Below are positions 44,762 to 51,674 of a stretch of DNA of 64,000 nt, piece after piece. The notes beneath the pieces are model-generated. The model was not told where the DNA came from and made no database searches. It saw nothing but the letters and a program-made list of their open reading frames with translations. Every line of letters starts with the position of its first letter. Position 1 is the first letter of the stretch. A program made the position numbers and the translations under genes. Origin of the DNA: Micromonospora echinospora (GTDB lineage Bacteria > Actinomycetota > Actinomycetes > Mycobacteriales > Micromonosporaceae); NCBI RefSeq assembly GCF_900091495.1, contig NZ_LT607413.1:3348001-3412000 (forward strand), read 5' to 3'.

Positions 44762-45708
44762 CCGTGTTGATGTCCCCGGAACAGATCGCCCACCGAACCG
44801 CACGTGCCGTCGACGCGGCTGTCCACGCCGGACGCGGTCTCGGGCTCACCGTGACCGACCCGAAGGTGCTGTACGAGGTGTTCTCGGTGGTCGTCCACCT
44901 CGCGCCGTCGCCGGTCGTGGCCCGGGTGCTCACGGTGCTGCCGCACTACGCGGACCTCGACAGCCAGGCGGCCAGGCAGCGGGCGGAACTGGATGTGACC
45001 CGGTGGCTCGCCGACCGGGGCGTGCCGGTCATCCCGCCCAGCCCGCTCGTGCCCCGGGAACCGGTCCAGCGTGACGGGTTCTCGATGACGTTCTGGCAGC
45101 TCGTCGACGTGGACCCGGACGCCCAGCCCGACTACGTGGCGAACGCCGGCCTCGTCGCCGACCTGCACGCCGCGATGCGCGACTACCCGGGCGACCTCTC
45201 GTTCCTGTCCGCTGCCGAACCCCGGTTCGTCGAGGACAGCCTCGCTCTCCTTGCGGATCACCCCGACCTGCTCGACCCGGCCGACCTGGACCGCGCCCGC
45301 CGCGAGTGGCAGGTCCTGGAACCCCTCGTGCGGTCCCGTGCGACGTTCGAGCGCACGTTCCCGGGGATCGACCTCCAGCCCATCCACGGCGACTGCCCCG
45401 CGGTGAACATCGTCCCCGAGGCGCGCGGGCACCTGTACGCCGACTTCGAGATGGTCATGTCGGGACCGGTGGAGTGGGACCTCGCCGGCCTCGGCCCCGA
45501 CTGCGAGGCCGCCTACGACCGCGAAGCGCGGCGCAGGGGCCTGCGGGAGTTGAACAAGGACGTCCTGGGCTTCGTCAACGCGGTGGGGATGCTGCGGGGT
45601 GTCGCCTGCCTCGCGCTCGCGCCGCAACTGCCCATGCTGGCCGACGCCACCCGGCCGCTCCTCGAACAGTGGCGGTCCATGCCCTTCGCGGGCGGTCTGA
45701 CCGGCTGA
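44758..45708 (+). CDS. APH-fold phosphotransferase (aminoglycoside phosphotransferase-like)
   Basis: A 316-residue kinase-like protein. Catalytic loop IHGDCPAVNIV (HGD, with Asn), followed by YADFEMVMSGPVEWDLAGLG, where the Asp corresponds to the Mg-binding DFG-type residue. The N-lobe is short: VVHLAPSPVVARV, with no obvious Lys. Family members phosphorylate small molecules or sugars. Coupling to the upstream glycosyltransferase suggests a shared sugar-containing product rather than drug resistance; this is inference. Confidence 0.85.
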   Translation: MTVLMSPEQIAHRTARAVDAAVHAGRGLGLTVTDPKVLYEVFSVVVHLAPSPVVARVLTVLPHYADLDSQAARQRAELDVTRWLADRGVPVIPPSPLVPREPVQRDGFSMTFWQLVDVDPDAQPDYVANAGLVADLHAAMRDYPGDLSFLSAAEPRFVEDSLALLADHPDLLDPADLDRARREWQVLEPLVRSRATFERTFPGIDLQPIHGDCPAVNIVPEARGHLYADFEMVMSGPVEWDLAGLGPDCEAAYDREARRRGLRELNKDVLGFVNAVGMLRGVACLALAPQLPMLADATRPLLEQWRSMPFAGGLTG

Positions 45709-45750
45709 CGGCCGGTCGACGCGTCAGGCGCGGCGGCGATACCGGTCCGG

Positions 45751-46098
45751 TCAGCCGTGGCCCGCCGTCCGCTGCGCCTGCGTCGTCCGAGGCTGCGGGG
45801 CGACCGGGGGCAGGCCGGCGGGTCCACGATTCCGGCGTACGGTCGGCAGGGTCGCCGGCCGTCGGGGCGCGGGTGAGCGTTGCTGCACCCGTAGCCCAGC
45901 CGGCTGCACGAAGATCGACCGCCGGGTGAGCGCCTCACCCTTCCTGTCGAGCTGGTAGCCGTCCAGCCAGACCCACCCGTCGAAGGTGGCCCGGTCGAGC
46001 ACCCGGATCACCCGGAACATGATCGGCGTGACGAACTGGACGCTGGCCGCGCGGGTCACCAGCACCAGGTCACCGGCCCTGGGCAGGGGAGCGGTCAT
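45751..46098 (-). CDS. Small conserved protein of unknown function
   Basis: About 115 residues from ATG 46098, which overlaps the stop of the upstream gene (ATGA). The N-terminal 70 residues look folded and beta-rich: RAGDLVLVTRAASVQFVTPI, MFRVIRVLDRATFDGWVWLD and GYQL, then RRSIFVQPAGLRV. The C-terminal 40 residues are Pro/Arg-rich and disordered. I recall similar short proteins in Micromonospora-type genomes but no defined function. A small SH3-like barrel is possible. It is the second gene of a two-gene unit. Confidence 0.65.
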   Translation of the reverse strand: MTAPLPRAGDLVLVTRAASVQFVTPIMFRVIRVLDRATFDGWVWLDGYQLDRKGEALTRRSIFVQPAGLRVQQRSPAPRRPATLPTVRRNRGPAGLPPVAPQPRTTQAQRTAGHG

Positions 46099-46553
46099 CG
46101 CCAGCCGAACACGCCACGGTGCCGACGCCATGCCCTGATCCGGGCCCGGGCGGCCTCGACCATCGGGCAGAACCCGGTCTCCGTGCACCTCGGGCAACGA
46201 CTGTGGCGGTGGTGGTCCAGGCAGTACCAGGCCGCCTGCACCAGGAACGGCACCTCGCGTGGTACAGGGGTCCCGGCGCGCCAGCCGATTGCCGTTGCCC
46301 GGTCGGGGGCATGAACCGCCCTGGCCGTTGAAGGGCCTTGCTTGTCCGCCTCGTCCGATAGCGGGGGCGGCGCGGGATGTGATCTGCGCCGTGGCGGGTT
46401 GGCTAGCGCGTTCCACGACGCCGGTAGTCGGCGATCCGGGCAGCGCCGCCAAGAGTTGAGGCCGCACGAACACCCAAGACGCAGCCAGCGGCGAAGCACC
46501 GGACGGTGTGCGGGGACGAACGGGACCGGCCGTTCTCTCCGTGATCGGGGCAT
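46095..46553 (-). CDS. Small Cys/Arg-rich protein of unknown function
   Basis: About 152 residues from ATG 46553. The N-terminus is Arg-rich (RSRRERPVPFVPAHRPVLRR) and then shows CSCGLNSWRRCPDRR. A Pro-rich middle follows, and a C-terminal block with HHRHSRCPRCTETGFCP, i.e. clustered Cys/His that could bind zinc. No known domain was recognised. It overlaps the downstream gene by four bases and is divergent from an HTH gene across a repeat-rich 110-bp region. It could be a nucleic-acid-binding protein; this is speculation. Confidence 0.55.
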   Translation of the reverse strand: MPRSRRERPVPFVPAHRPVLRRWLRLGCSCGLNSWRRCPDRRLPASWNALANPPRRRSHPAPPPLSDEADKQGPSTARAVHAPDRATAIGWRAGTPVPREVPFLVQAAWYCLDHHRHSRCPRCTETGFCPMVEAARARIRAWRRHRGVFGWR

Positions 46554-46580
46554 GGCTTTTACGCTCTCGCCCCACGCCGC

Positions 46581-46641
46581 ACTTGTCAAGCGTGTAGTGC
46601 GCGTTTGACAAGTGGTTAACCGTGCACTACACGTTTGACAA
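46581..46641. promoter_or_regulatory. Nested inverted and direct repeats in divergent promoter region
   Basis: ACTTGTCAA (46581-46589) is inverted at 46605-46613 (TTGACAAGT). GTGTAGTGC (46592-46600) is inverted at 46624-46632 (GCACTACAC). CGTTTGACAA is directly repeated at 46602-46611 and 46632-46641, 30 bp apart. Two TTGACA boxes are embedded. The region is AT-richer than its surroundings and separates divergent genes, so it is a likely operator, perhaps for the HTH protein encoded next door. Confidence 0.55.
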
Positions 46642-46666
46642 CTTCACGCGTGGCTAACCTGCGGAC

Positions 46667-46882
46667 GTGCCAGACCACCTGTACGGGCCGCAGGAAATCG
46701 GGGAGCGGCTTGGCGTCTCGCGGGAGCGGGTCCGACAGTTGACCCTCCGCCCGGACTGGCCTGCGCCCTACGACCGGCTTGCCATGGGAACGGTCTGGCG
46801 CAAGGAGGACATCGAGGAGTGGATCGGAAAGTACCGCCCACACCTGATCGAAGCTGACGACGACGAGGCAACGGGCGCGTAG
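46667..46882 (+). CDS. Small helix-turn-helix DNA-binding protein (MerR/excisionase-like fold)
   Basis: A 71-residue protein from GTG 46667. YGPQEIGERLGVSRERVRQL is a clear winged-HTH recognition unit, followed by DWPAPYDRLAMGTVWRKEDI and EEWI, as in helix_turn_helix_17/AlpA-type proteins. TAACCT (46655-46660) lies 6 nt upstream, suggesting leaderless transcription. It may act as a local repressor on the nested repeats just upstream. The acidic C-terminal tail (IEADDDEATGA) is disordered. Excisionase function is not supported by any neighbouring integrase. Confidence 0.75.
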   Translation: MPDHLYGPQEIGERLGVSRERVRQLTLRPDWPAPYDRLAMGTVWRKEDIEEWIGKYRPHLIEADDDEATGA

Positions 46883-46949
46883 CCCCAGATCGGCGGATAA
46901 CTGCCCAGCCTTTGGCGCGCTCGAATCATTCCGACTACCGACACGCTGT

Positions 46950-46972
46950 TGGTGGCACCGTCGGTGCCACCA
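46950..46972. promoter_or_regulatory. Palindromic operator of the toxin-antitoxin pair
   Basis: TGGTGGCACC (46950-46959), spacer GTC, GGTGCCACCA (46963-46972): perfect 10-bp arms. It overlaps the -35 region of a promoter whose TACGAT -10 box (46980-46985) lies 6 nt before the antitoxin ATG. This is a typical site for antitoxin/complex autorepression. Confidence 0.65.
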
Positions 46973-46991
46973 GGGGGCGTACGATCGGCTC

Positions 46992-47243
46992 ATGACCACG
47001 AAGCGCAGCGTCAGCCTGCCCGACGACGTCGCCAGGTACCTCGACGAGCAGCCGAACATCTCCGCTGCCATCGCTGACGCCGTCCGGTTGCAGATGGCGA
47101 CGGGGCGACTGGAGGACGTGCTGCGTCGCGTCGGCATGGAGGTGACCGAAGAAGGTAAGGCCAGTTGGCGCTCCAGGCTGGCCCAGCCCATCCCCGCCGA
47201 GGCCCTGGCCGAGGGACGTCGCCTCCTCGACGAGGCGGCATGA
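46992..47243 (+). CDS. VapB-like antitoxin
   Basis: An 83-residue protein. The N-terminal TTKRSVSLPDDVARYLDEQP and ISAAIADAVRLQM match a ribbon-helix-helix DNA-binding domain. The C-terminal half (about 45-83), ending AEALAEGRRLLDEAA, would be the toxin-binding tail. ATG 46992 is probably leaderless. The stop overlaps the toxin start by four bases (ATGA), the usual coupling in type II toxin-antitoxin operons. Confidence 0.82.
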   Translation: MTTKRSVSLPDDVARYLDEQPNISAAIADAVRLQMATGRLEDVLRRVGMEVTEEGKASWRSRLAQPIPAEALAEGRRLLDEAA

Positions 47244-47638
47244 GGGACGGCGTCGCGGTGGTGCTCGACGCTACCGCCCTGATCGCCTACACGCGTGGCC
47301 AGGTCGCGGTCGGGGAACTGATGGCCGAGGTGGCGGACGAAGGTCGACACGTGGCCGTACCCGCCGCCTGCCTGTCTGCCGCCTACGCCGCAGGCCGCAA
47401 TGACCTCGACGCCGCCATGCTCGGACTCCTCATGACCTCTCCCGTCGTGCGGATCGTGCCGCTCGGCCCGGAGACCGCCCGTCAGGTGGGAGTACGTGCC
47501 CGGACCGTTGAGGGAGACCTCGCGATGGGGCACGCGGCCGTTGTGGCTCTCATCCATGAGGCCCACTTTGCGACCACCGATCCGAAGGCTGCGGCAGCAG
47601 TCCTGCCGGATCGCTGGAGCATTCTCGACCTTACGTAG
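47240..47638 (+). CDS. PIN-domain toxin (VapC-like)
   Basis: A 132-residue PIN-type protein. The first acidic residue is in VVLDATALIAYTRG and the second block is VAVPAACLSAAYAAG. The third block, GDLAMGHAAVVALIHEAHFATTDPKAA, carries the conserved Asp residues. The middle Glu normally found in PIN nucleases is not obvious in the expected helix, so the site may be atypical. VapC toxins are Mg-dependent RNases that cut tRNA or rRNA. It is translationally coupled to the antitoxin. Confidence 0.8.
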   Translation: MRDGVAVVLDATALIAYTRGQVAVGELMAEVADEGRHVAVPAACLSAAYAAGRNDLDAAMLGLLMTSPVVRIVPLGPETARQVGVRARTVEGDLAMGHAAVVALIHEAHFATTDPKAAAAVLPDRWSILDLT

Positions 47639-47752
47639 TGGCCCAGGGCAGGCCACGTGGAGATCTTCATCCTCTCCGGCTGCTTTGCGCATGGCGTCGT
47701 TCGCGCAAGCCCGATGGTGGGGAGCGAACGCCCCTGACTACCCTTGGTGGTC

Positions 47753-48562
47753 GTGCCCGAGGGACATAGCATCCACCGCCTGGCGACCCGGCACGCCGAG
47801 TTGTTCGCCGGGGAGAAACCACAGGTCAGTAGCCCTCAGGGCCGGTTCGCCGAAGGGGCCGCGCTGATCTCCGGCACCCTGTTGGAGAGCACCGAGGCGT
47901 ACGGCAAGCACCTGCTGCACCACTACGCCGGGGAGATGACCCTCCACATCCACCTCGGGCTCTACGGGAAGTTCACCGACGGGGCGGGGGAGCCGCCGGC
48001 ACCGGTCGGGCAGGTGCGGCTCCGGATGGTCGGCGACCGCCACTGGTTGGACCTGCGCGGCCCCACCGCCTGCGAACTGCTCACCCCGGGTGAGGTCGAG
48101 GCACTGCGCGCCCGGCTCGGCCCGGATCCGCTGCGGGCCGACGCCGACCCGGCGCGGGCGTACGCCCGGATCTCCCGCAGCCCGACGCCGCTCGCCGCGC
48201 TCCTGCTCGACCAGTCGGTGGTGGCCGGCACCGGGCTGATCTTCGTGACCGAGGCGTTGTTCCGGGCTGGACTGCCGCCGCTGTTGCCCGGTCGGAACCT
48301 GACCCCGGCGGGCTGGCAGGCGCTCTGGGCCGATCTGGTGGAGCTGATGACCCTCGCCGTCGAGCGGGGGCGGATCGACACCGTCCGCCCGGCACACCTG
48401 CCCGAGGCGATGGGGCGAGCGCCGCGCGTCGACCGGCACGGCGGCGAGGTGTACGTCTACCGCCGCAGCGGCGACCCCTGCCACGTCTGCGGCTCGGCGG
48501 TCAGCCGGGGTGAGTTGGGCGGGCGGAACCTCTACTGGTGCGCTGCCTGCCAGGCCGGCTGA
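47753..48562 (+). CDS. Fpg/Nei-family DNA glycosylase (Nei2-like)
   Basis: A 269-residue bifunctional base-excision-repair enzyme. GTG 47753 is required because the catalytic Pro must be residue 2 and Glu residue 3 (PEGHSIHRLA). The conserved Lys is in EAYGKHLLHHY. HLGLYGKF, the H2TH region (about 140-190) and a C-terminal zinc finger (CHVC and CAAC) are intact. It removes oxidised pyrimidines and nicks the strand by beta/delta elimination. PEGHSIHR resembles actinobacterial Nei2. TACCCT (47739-47744) 8 nt upstream suggests a leaderless start. Confidence 0.95.
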   Translation: MPEGHSIHRLATRHAELFAGEKPQVSSPQGRFAEGAALISGTLLESTEAYGKHLLHHYAGEMTLHIHLGLYGKFTDGAGEPPAPVGQVRLRMVGDRHWLDLRGPTACELLTPGEVEALRARLGPDPLRADADPARAYARISRSPTPLAALLLDQSVVAGTGLIFVTEALFRAGLPPLLPGRNLTPAGWQALWADLVELMTLAVERGRIDTVRPAHLPEAMGRAPRVDRHGGEVYVYRRSGDPCHVCGSAVSRGELGGRNLYWCAACQAG

Positions 48563-48614
48563 CCCGGCCGTTGCCCTGCGGCTCAGGCCGGATCGGCCGC
48601 TCGCGGTCCGGCTT

Positions 48615-48651
48615 GGTGGTCGGGCCGGCCCGCACCGCCGGCCCGACCACC
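48615..48651. terminator. Bidirectional terminator between Nei-like and WGR genes
   Basis: A perfect 15-bp inverted repeat, GGTGGTCGGGCCGGC (48615-48629) and GCCGGCCCGACCACC (48637-48651), with a 7-nt loop, in the short convergent gap. Confidence 0.75.
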
Positions 48652-48655
48652 GCGC

Positions 48656-50077
48656 TCAGACCAGCCGGCGGATGTCGCCGTACGCCCGGTAGAAGCCGCC
48701 CCGGCCGGACTCGCGGACCTCGGGGACCAGGTAGCGGGCCCCCCGTTCGCGGATGCCCTTGGGGAACTGCACCGACCAGTCCCGGTGGTAGCCGTCGGAG
48801 AGCACCTGGATGCGCAGCCGGCCGCGCTCCTCCACGCACTGCACGACCACCCCGCCCTCGGCGTGGTGGACCACCTCGATCGTGGTGGACGGAGCGGTGG
48901 CGGCCATCCGGGGTGGGGCCTTCACGTCCACCACCTGCGGGACGCTGCCGCCCTCGGCCGCCCGGATCGCCGGCTCGCTGGCGTCGATGCAGGCCAGGTA
49001 CCCGCCGGTGGTGACCACGTAGAGGCGGTCGTCGTGGTACTGCATGGAGTACGCCGAACCGCAGCCGGTGCCGAGCTTCCAGAGCCGGTTGCCGGCCTCG
49101 TCGAAGCAGTAGATCGAGGAGTGGTTGTCCCCGGCGAAGACGTACCGGCCGTTCTCGGTGGCGGCGCAGGAGAAGACCGGGGCGTCGCAGTGGTACGTCA
49201 GGTCGGCCCGGCCAGGCTTGGTCAGGCGGACGACCTGGCGGGTGCCGGTGCCGGCGAAGACGTGGTCGCGTTCCTGCCAGCCGAAGAGGACCGAGCCGGT
49301 GCGGGTGTTCCACAGCTCCTGGCCGGTGCGCCAGTCGTAGCCGGTGACCCCCGCCGAGTGGCCGTGGTAGATCGCGTCGTCGTCGCAGCGCACCATCCAC
49401 GCCGACGAGCCGCGCCCCGGCCGCCGCCAGAGGAACTCGTCCTCGTGGTCGACGGCGGAGATCCCGCCGCCCGCGTCGGAGACGCCGAGCACCCCGTCGT
49501 GGATGTCCAGCCAGTAGATGTCGATCTCCGGTGCGATGGTGTACGCCACCCGGGGCACCTTGCCGGAGAGGTCGTAGACGTTGCCGTCGTCGCAGCCGGC
49601 GTAGATCCAGGCGTCGTCGGCGACGATGCACTTCACTCCGTCGGGCAGCCGGACCTGGCTGAGCACCTGGGCGTCGTGGCCGAGGGTGGTGATGACCCCG
49701 TGCTCGTTGCCCACCATGCAGTGCTGGCCGTCGACGAAGATGCCGAACGCCGGGGCACCGGAGTGGTACCGCCAGAGCACCGGAGCGGTGCGCGCGGTGG
49801 AGTGGGTGCTGACGATCTGGCGGCGGCTGACCGCGCGCTTCTGCCGCACGCCGCGCACCGCCGGGGCGTACCCCTTGCGGACCTTCTCGCCGATCTTCTT
49901 CGCGGCGGCGGCGCGGGCCTTCGCGTTGTCCGCGAAGCTGCTGGTCTTGACCTGCCCCTGGTCACCGATCCGGCCGTAGCGGACGGTCAGGTCGCAGCCG
50001 TCCACGACGGTCTCGTAGAACTTGTGCGCCCCACCGTCCGTTTCGGACAGCTCGAGGTACGTCGTCTCCTGTGCCAT
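48656..50077 (-). CDS. WGR-domain protein with PQQ-like beta-propeller
   Basis: A 473-residue protein from ATG 50077, preceded by GGAGG at 7 nt. The N-terminal WGR domain (about 1-80) shows YLELSETDGGAHKFYETVVDG, LTVRYGRIGDQGQVKTSSF and ARAAAAKKIGEKVRKGY. A basic linker follows, then a beta-propeller (about 110-460) with repeated blades such as DDAWIYAGCDDGNVYDLSG, GVTGYDWRTGQELWNT and NRLWKLGTG. WGR domains in bacteria and PARPs contact nucleic-acid ends. The combination with a propeller is unusual; no signal peptide, so cytoplasmic. Function unknown. Confidence 0.87.
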   Translation of the reverse strand: MAQETTYLELSETDGGAHKFYETVVDGCDLTVRYGRIGDQGQVKTSSFADNAKARAAAAKKIGEKVRKGYAPAVRGVRQKRAVSRRQIVSTHSTARTAPVLWRYHSGAPAFGIFVDGQHCMVGNEHGVITTLGHDAQVLSQVRLPDGVKCIVADDAWIYAGCDDGNVYDLSGKVPRVAYTIAPEIDIYWLDIHDGVLGVSDAGGGISAVDHEDEFLWRRPGRGSSAWMVRCDDDAIYHGHSAGVTGYDWRTGQELWNTRTGSVLFGWQERDHVFAGTGTRQVVRLTKPGRADLTYHCDAPVFSCAATENGRYVFAGDNHSSIYCFDEAGNRLWKLGTGCGSAYSMQYHDDRLYVVTTGGYLACIDASEPAIRAAEGGSVPQVVDVKAPPRMAATAPSTTIEVVHHAEGGVVVQCVEERGRLRIQVLSDGYHRDWSVQFPKGIRERGARYLVPEVRESGRGGFYRAYGDIRRLV

Positions 50078-50190
50078 GGGGAATCCTCCGGGGGCGGGGC
50101 GACCGGTGGCGATCCGACCGGTACGTCGACAGCCCGCACACCGTAACCCCCGCCCCCGACAAGGCCGCCGCACCGGGCCTGACCTGCGGC

Positions 50191-51063
50191 TCAGTCGTCG
50201 CCGAGAAGCCAGCGGACCACCTCGACCTGCTGCGGGAACACCTGCCCCTCGCCGATGCTCCAGGCCAGCGTCTGGCCGATCGCCCAGCCCCGCACCCGTT
50301 CCCGGTCCAGCCCCAGCTCGGCGGTGAGCCGGTCCAACCGGTGACGCACCGCCGCCGGCGAGTGGCCCAGCTCCGCGCCGCGGACCATCGGCACCACACT
50401 GAACTCGCGTTCGCCCACCAGCGGCTTCGGGTCGATCACCAGCCAGGGCTCGCGGCCGGCCCGCAGCACGTTGCCGGCGTGCAGGTCCTGGTTGACCAGC
50501 ACCTGCTCGCCCTGCGTCGGGGCCAGGCCGGTGAGCAGGTCGCGGGCGGCGTCGAGGAGCCGCCGTTCGTACGGCCGACCGGCCCGTTCCCAGTTGCCCG
50601 GCAGCCGTTCCACCCAGCCGGCCGCCTCCTCGGCGAGCGAGGTGAACGGGGCACCTGCCGGCCGCCAGAGCCGGGGGAGCAGGTCGACGACCACTCCGAG
50701 CGCCTCCTCCGGCGGGCGGTGGGACAGCGGCTCCCCGGGGACGCACCGCTCGATCAGCAGGGCCCGCCACGCCGGCTCGTGCGCCAGCAACCGCACCGCG
50801 CCGTCGCCGTCCCACCGCGCCAGCGCCGCCGCCTCGTGCTCGCTGTCCCAGTCGGGATACTGGAGCTTGAGCACGGCCGGTGTGCCGTCCGGCAGGTCGG
50901 CGGCGAGCGCCAGCGACACGAACGCCCCCGGGTACGCCGGGCCGAGCCGCAGCGACCACCGGTCCACGCAGGCGGCCAGCCGCTCCGGCAGCACCGCCAG
51001 CCACTCCCGCCCGGCGGGCACCCGCCGCAACCAGTCCAGCCGCTGAGGTATCTCCAGTTCCAT
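50191..51063 (-). CDS. Aminoglycoside/hydroxyurea phosphotransferase-like kinase (APH(6) family)
   Basis: About 290 residues from ATG 51063, preceded by GAGGATGG. The family reads AVLKLQYPDWDSEHEAAALARWDGDGAVRLL, which supplies the ATP-binding Lys, ALLIERCVPGEPL, the catalytic loop VNQDLHAGNVL and the metal site VIDPKPLVGEREF. It resembles streptomycin 6-kinases and hydroxyurea kinases. It may inactivate an aminoglycoside or hydroxyurea, or phosphorylate another metabolite. It is divergent from the sigma factor gene. Confidence 0.9.
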   Translation of the reverse strand: MELEIPQRLDWLRRVPAGREWLAVLPERLAACVDRWSLRLGPAYPGAFVSLALAADLPDGTPAVLKLQYPDWDSEHEAAALARWDGDGAVRLLAHEPAWRALLIERCVPGEPLSHRPPEEALGVVVDLLPRLWRPAGAPFTSLAEEAAGWVERLPGNWERAGRPYERRLLDAARDLLTGLAPTQGEQVLVNQDLHAGNVLRAGREPWLVIDPKPLVGEREFSVVPMVRGAELGHSPAAVRHRLDRLTAELGLDRERVRGWAIGQTLAWSIGEGQVFPQQVEVVRWLLGDD

Positions 51064-51098
51064 CGGACCATCCTCGGGTCGGTCCGGCCCGGTCGTAC

Positions 51099-51122
51099 AA
51101 CCGTTTCCGGTCAGCCTCCGTC
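51099..51122 (+). promoter_or_regulatory. ECF-type promoter upstream of sigma factor gene
   Basis: AACC (51099-51102), 16-nt spacer, CGTC (51119-51122): the typical ECF -35 AAC / -10 CGTC pattern, 29 bp before the sigma gene ATG. It suggests that the sigma factor transcribes its own gene. Confidence 0.55.
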
Positions 51123-51150
51123 TAAATGGGGGAACGACGGAGGTAACCGG

Positions 51151-51672
51151 ATGCCGGACGCATCGGATCAGGAGTACACGGAGTACGTCACCGCGCGGCT
51201 GCCGGCCCTGCACCGGCTGGCGTACGCGTTGTGCGGTGATGCCGACGAAGCGGACGACCTGGTGCAGGAGGCGGTGACCCGGCTGTACCAGCGCTGGTCG
51301 AAGGTCTCCCGGGCAGAGCGGATCGACGCGTACGTCCGGACGGTGGTGGTGCGGCTGTTCCTGGACGGCAAGCGGCGTGGCTGGTGGCGGGTACGCCTCT
51401 CCGCCGTCCCGCCGGACCCGCCACCCGTCTCCGGGGACGCGGGGATCGAGGACCGGACCGTGCTGCGGGCCGCGCTGACCCGGGTGCCGCCCCGGCAGCG
51501 GGCGGTGCTAGTGCTGCGCTTCCTGCACGACCTGTCCGTGGACGAGGTGGCCCACACCCTGGGCTGCTCCGCCGGGACGGTGAAGAGCCAGACCGCGCAC
51601 GGGCTGGCCGCGATGCGCCGATTGCTCGGCGGGTCGACGCCGACCGTGAGCGCAGTGAGGGAGAGGAGCTGA
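51151..51672 (+). CDS. SigE-family (SigE70-type) ECF sigma factor
   Basis: A 173-residue sigma factor. Region 2 reads LHRLAYALCGDADEADDLVQEAVTRLYQRW and ERIDAYVRTVVVRLFLDGKRR. Region 4 reads LTRVPPRQRAVLVLRFLHDLSVDEVAHTL and SAGTVKSQTAHGLAAMRRLL. ATG 51151 follows GACGGAGGT. The lack of an extra C-terminal domain and the short 51660 gap to a membrane-anchored protein gene are typical of the SigE70 family, whose second gene usually encodes the regulator. Target genes unknown apart from likely itself. Confidence 0.94.
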   Translation: MPDASDQEYTEYVTARLPALHRLAYALCGDADEADDLVQEAVTRLYQRWSKVSRAERIDAYVRTVVVRLFLDGKRRGWWRVRLSAVPPDPPPVSGDAGIEDRTVLRAALTRVPPRQRAVLVLRFLHDLSVDEVAHTLGCSAGTVKSQTAHGLAAMRRLLGGSTPTVSAVRERS

Positions 51673-51674
51673 CA

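Noticed and set aside
43223..44803. Upstream extension of the minus-strand membrane protein (801 codons in total)
   Set aside because: It runs antisense through the GT4 gene, and a good ribosome site marks the real start at 43222.
46667..46882. Excisionase of an integrated element
   Set aside because: The HTH fold fits, but there is no integrase, att-like direct repeat or tRNA gene nearby.
50078..51100. Upstream extension of the WGR protein frame
   Set aside because: Antisense/overlapping shadow of the phosphotransferase gene; ATG 50077 has a strong ribosome site and starts the WGR domain.
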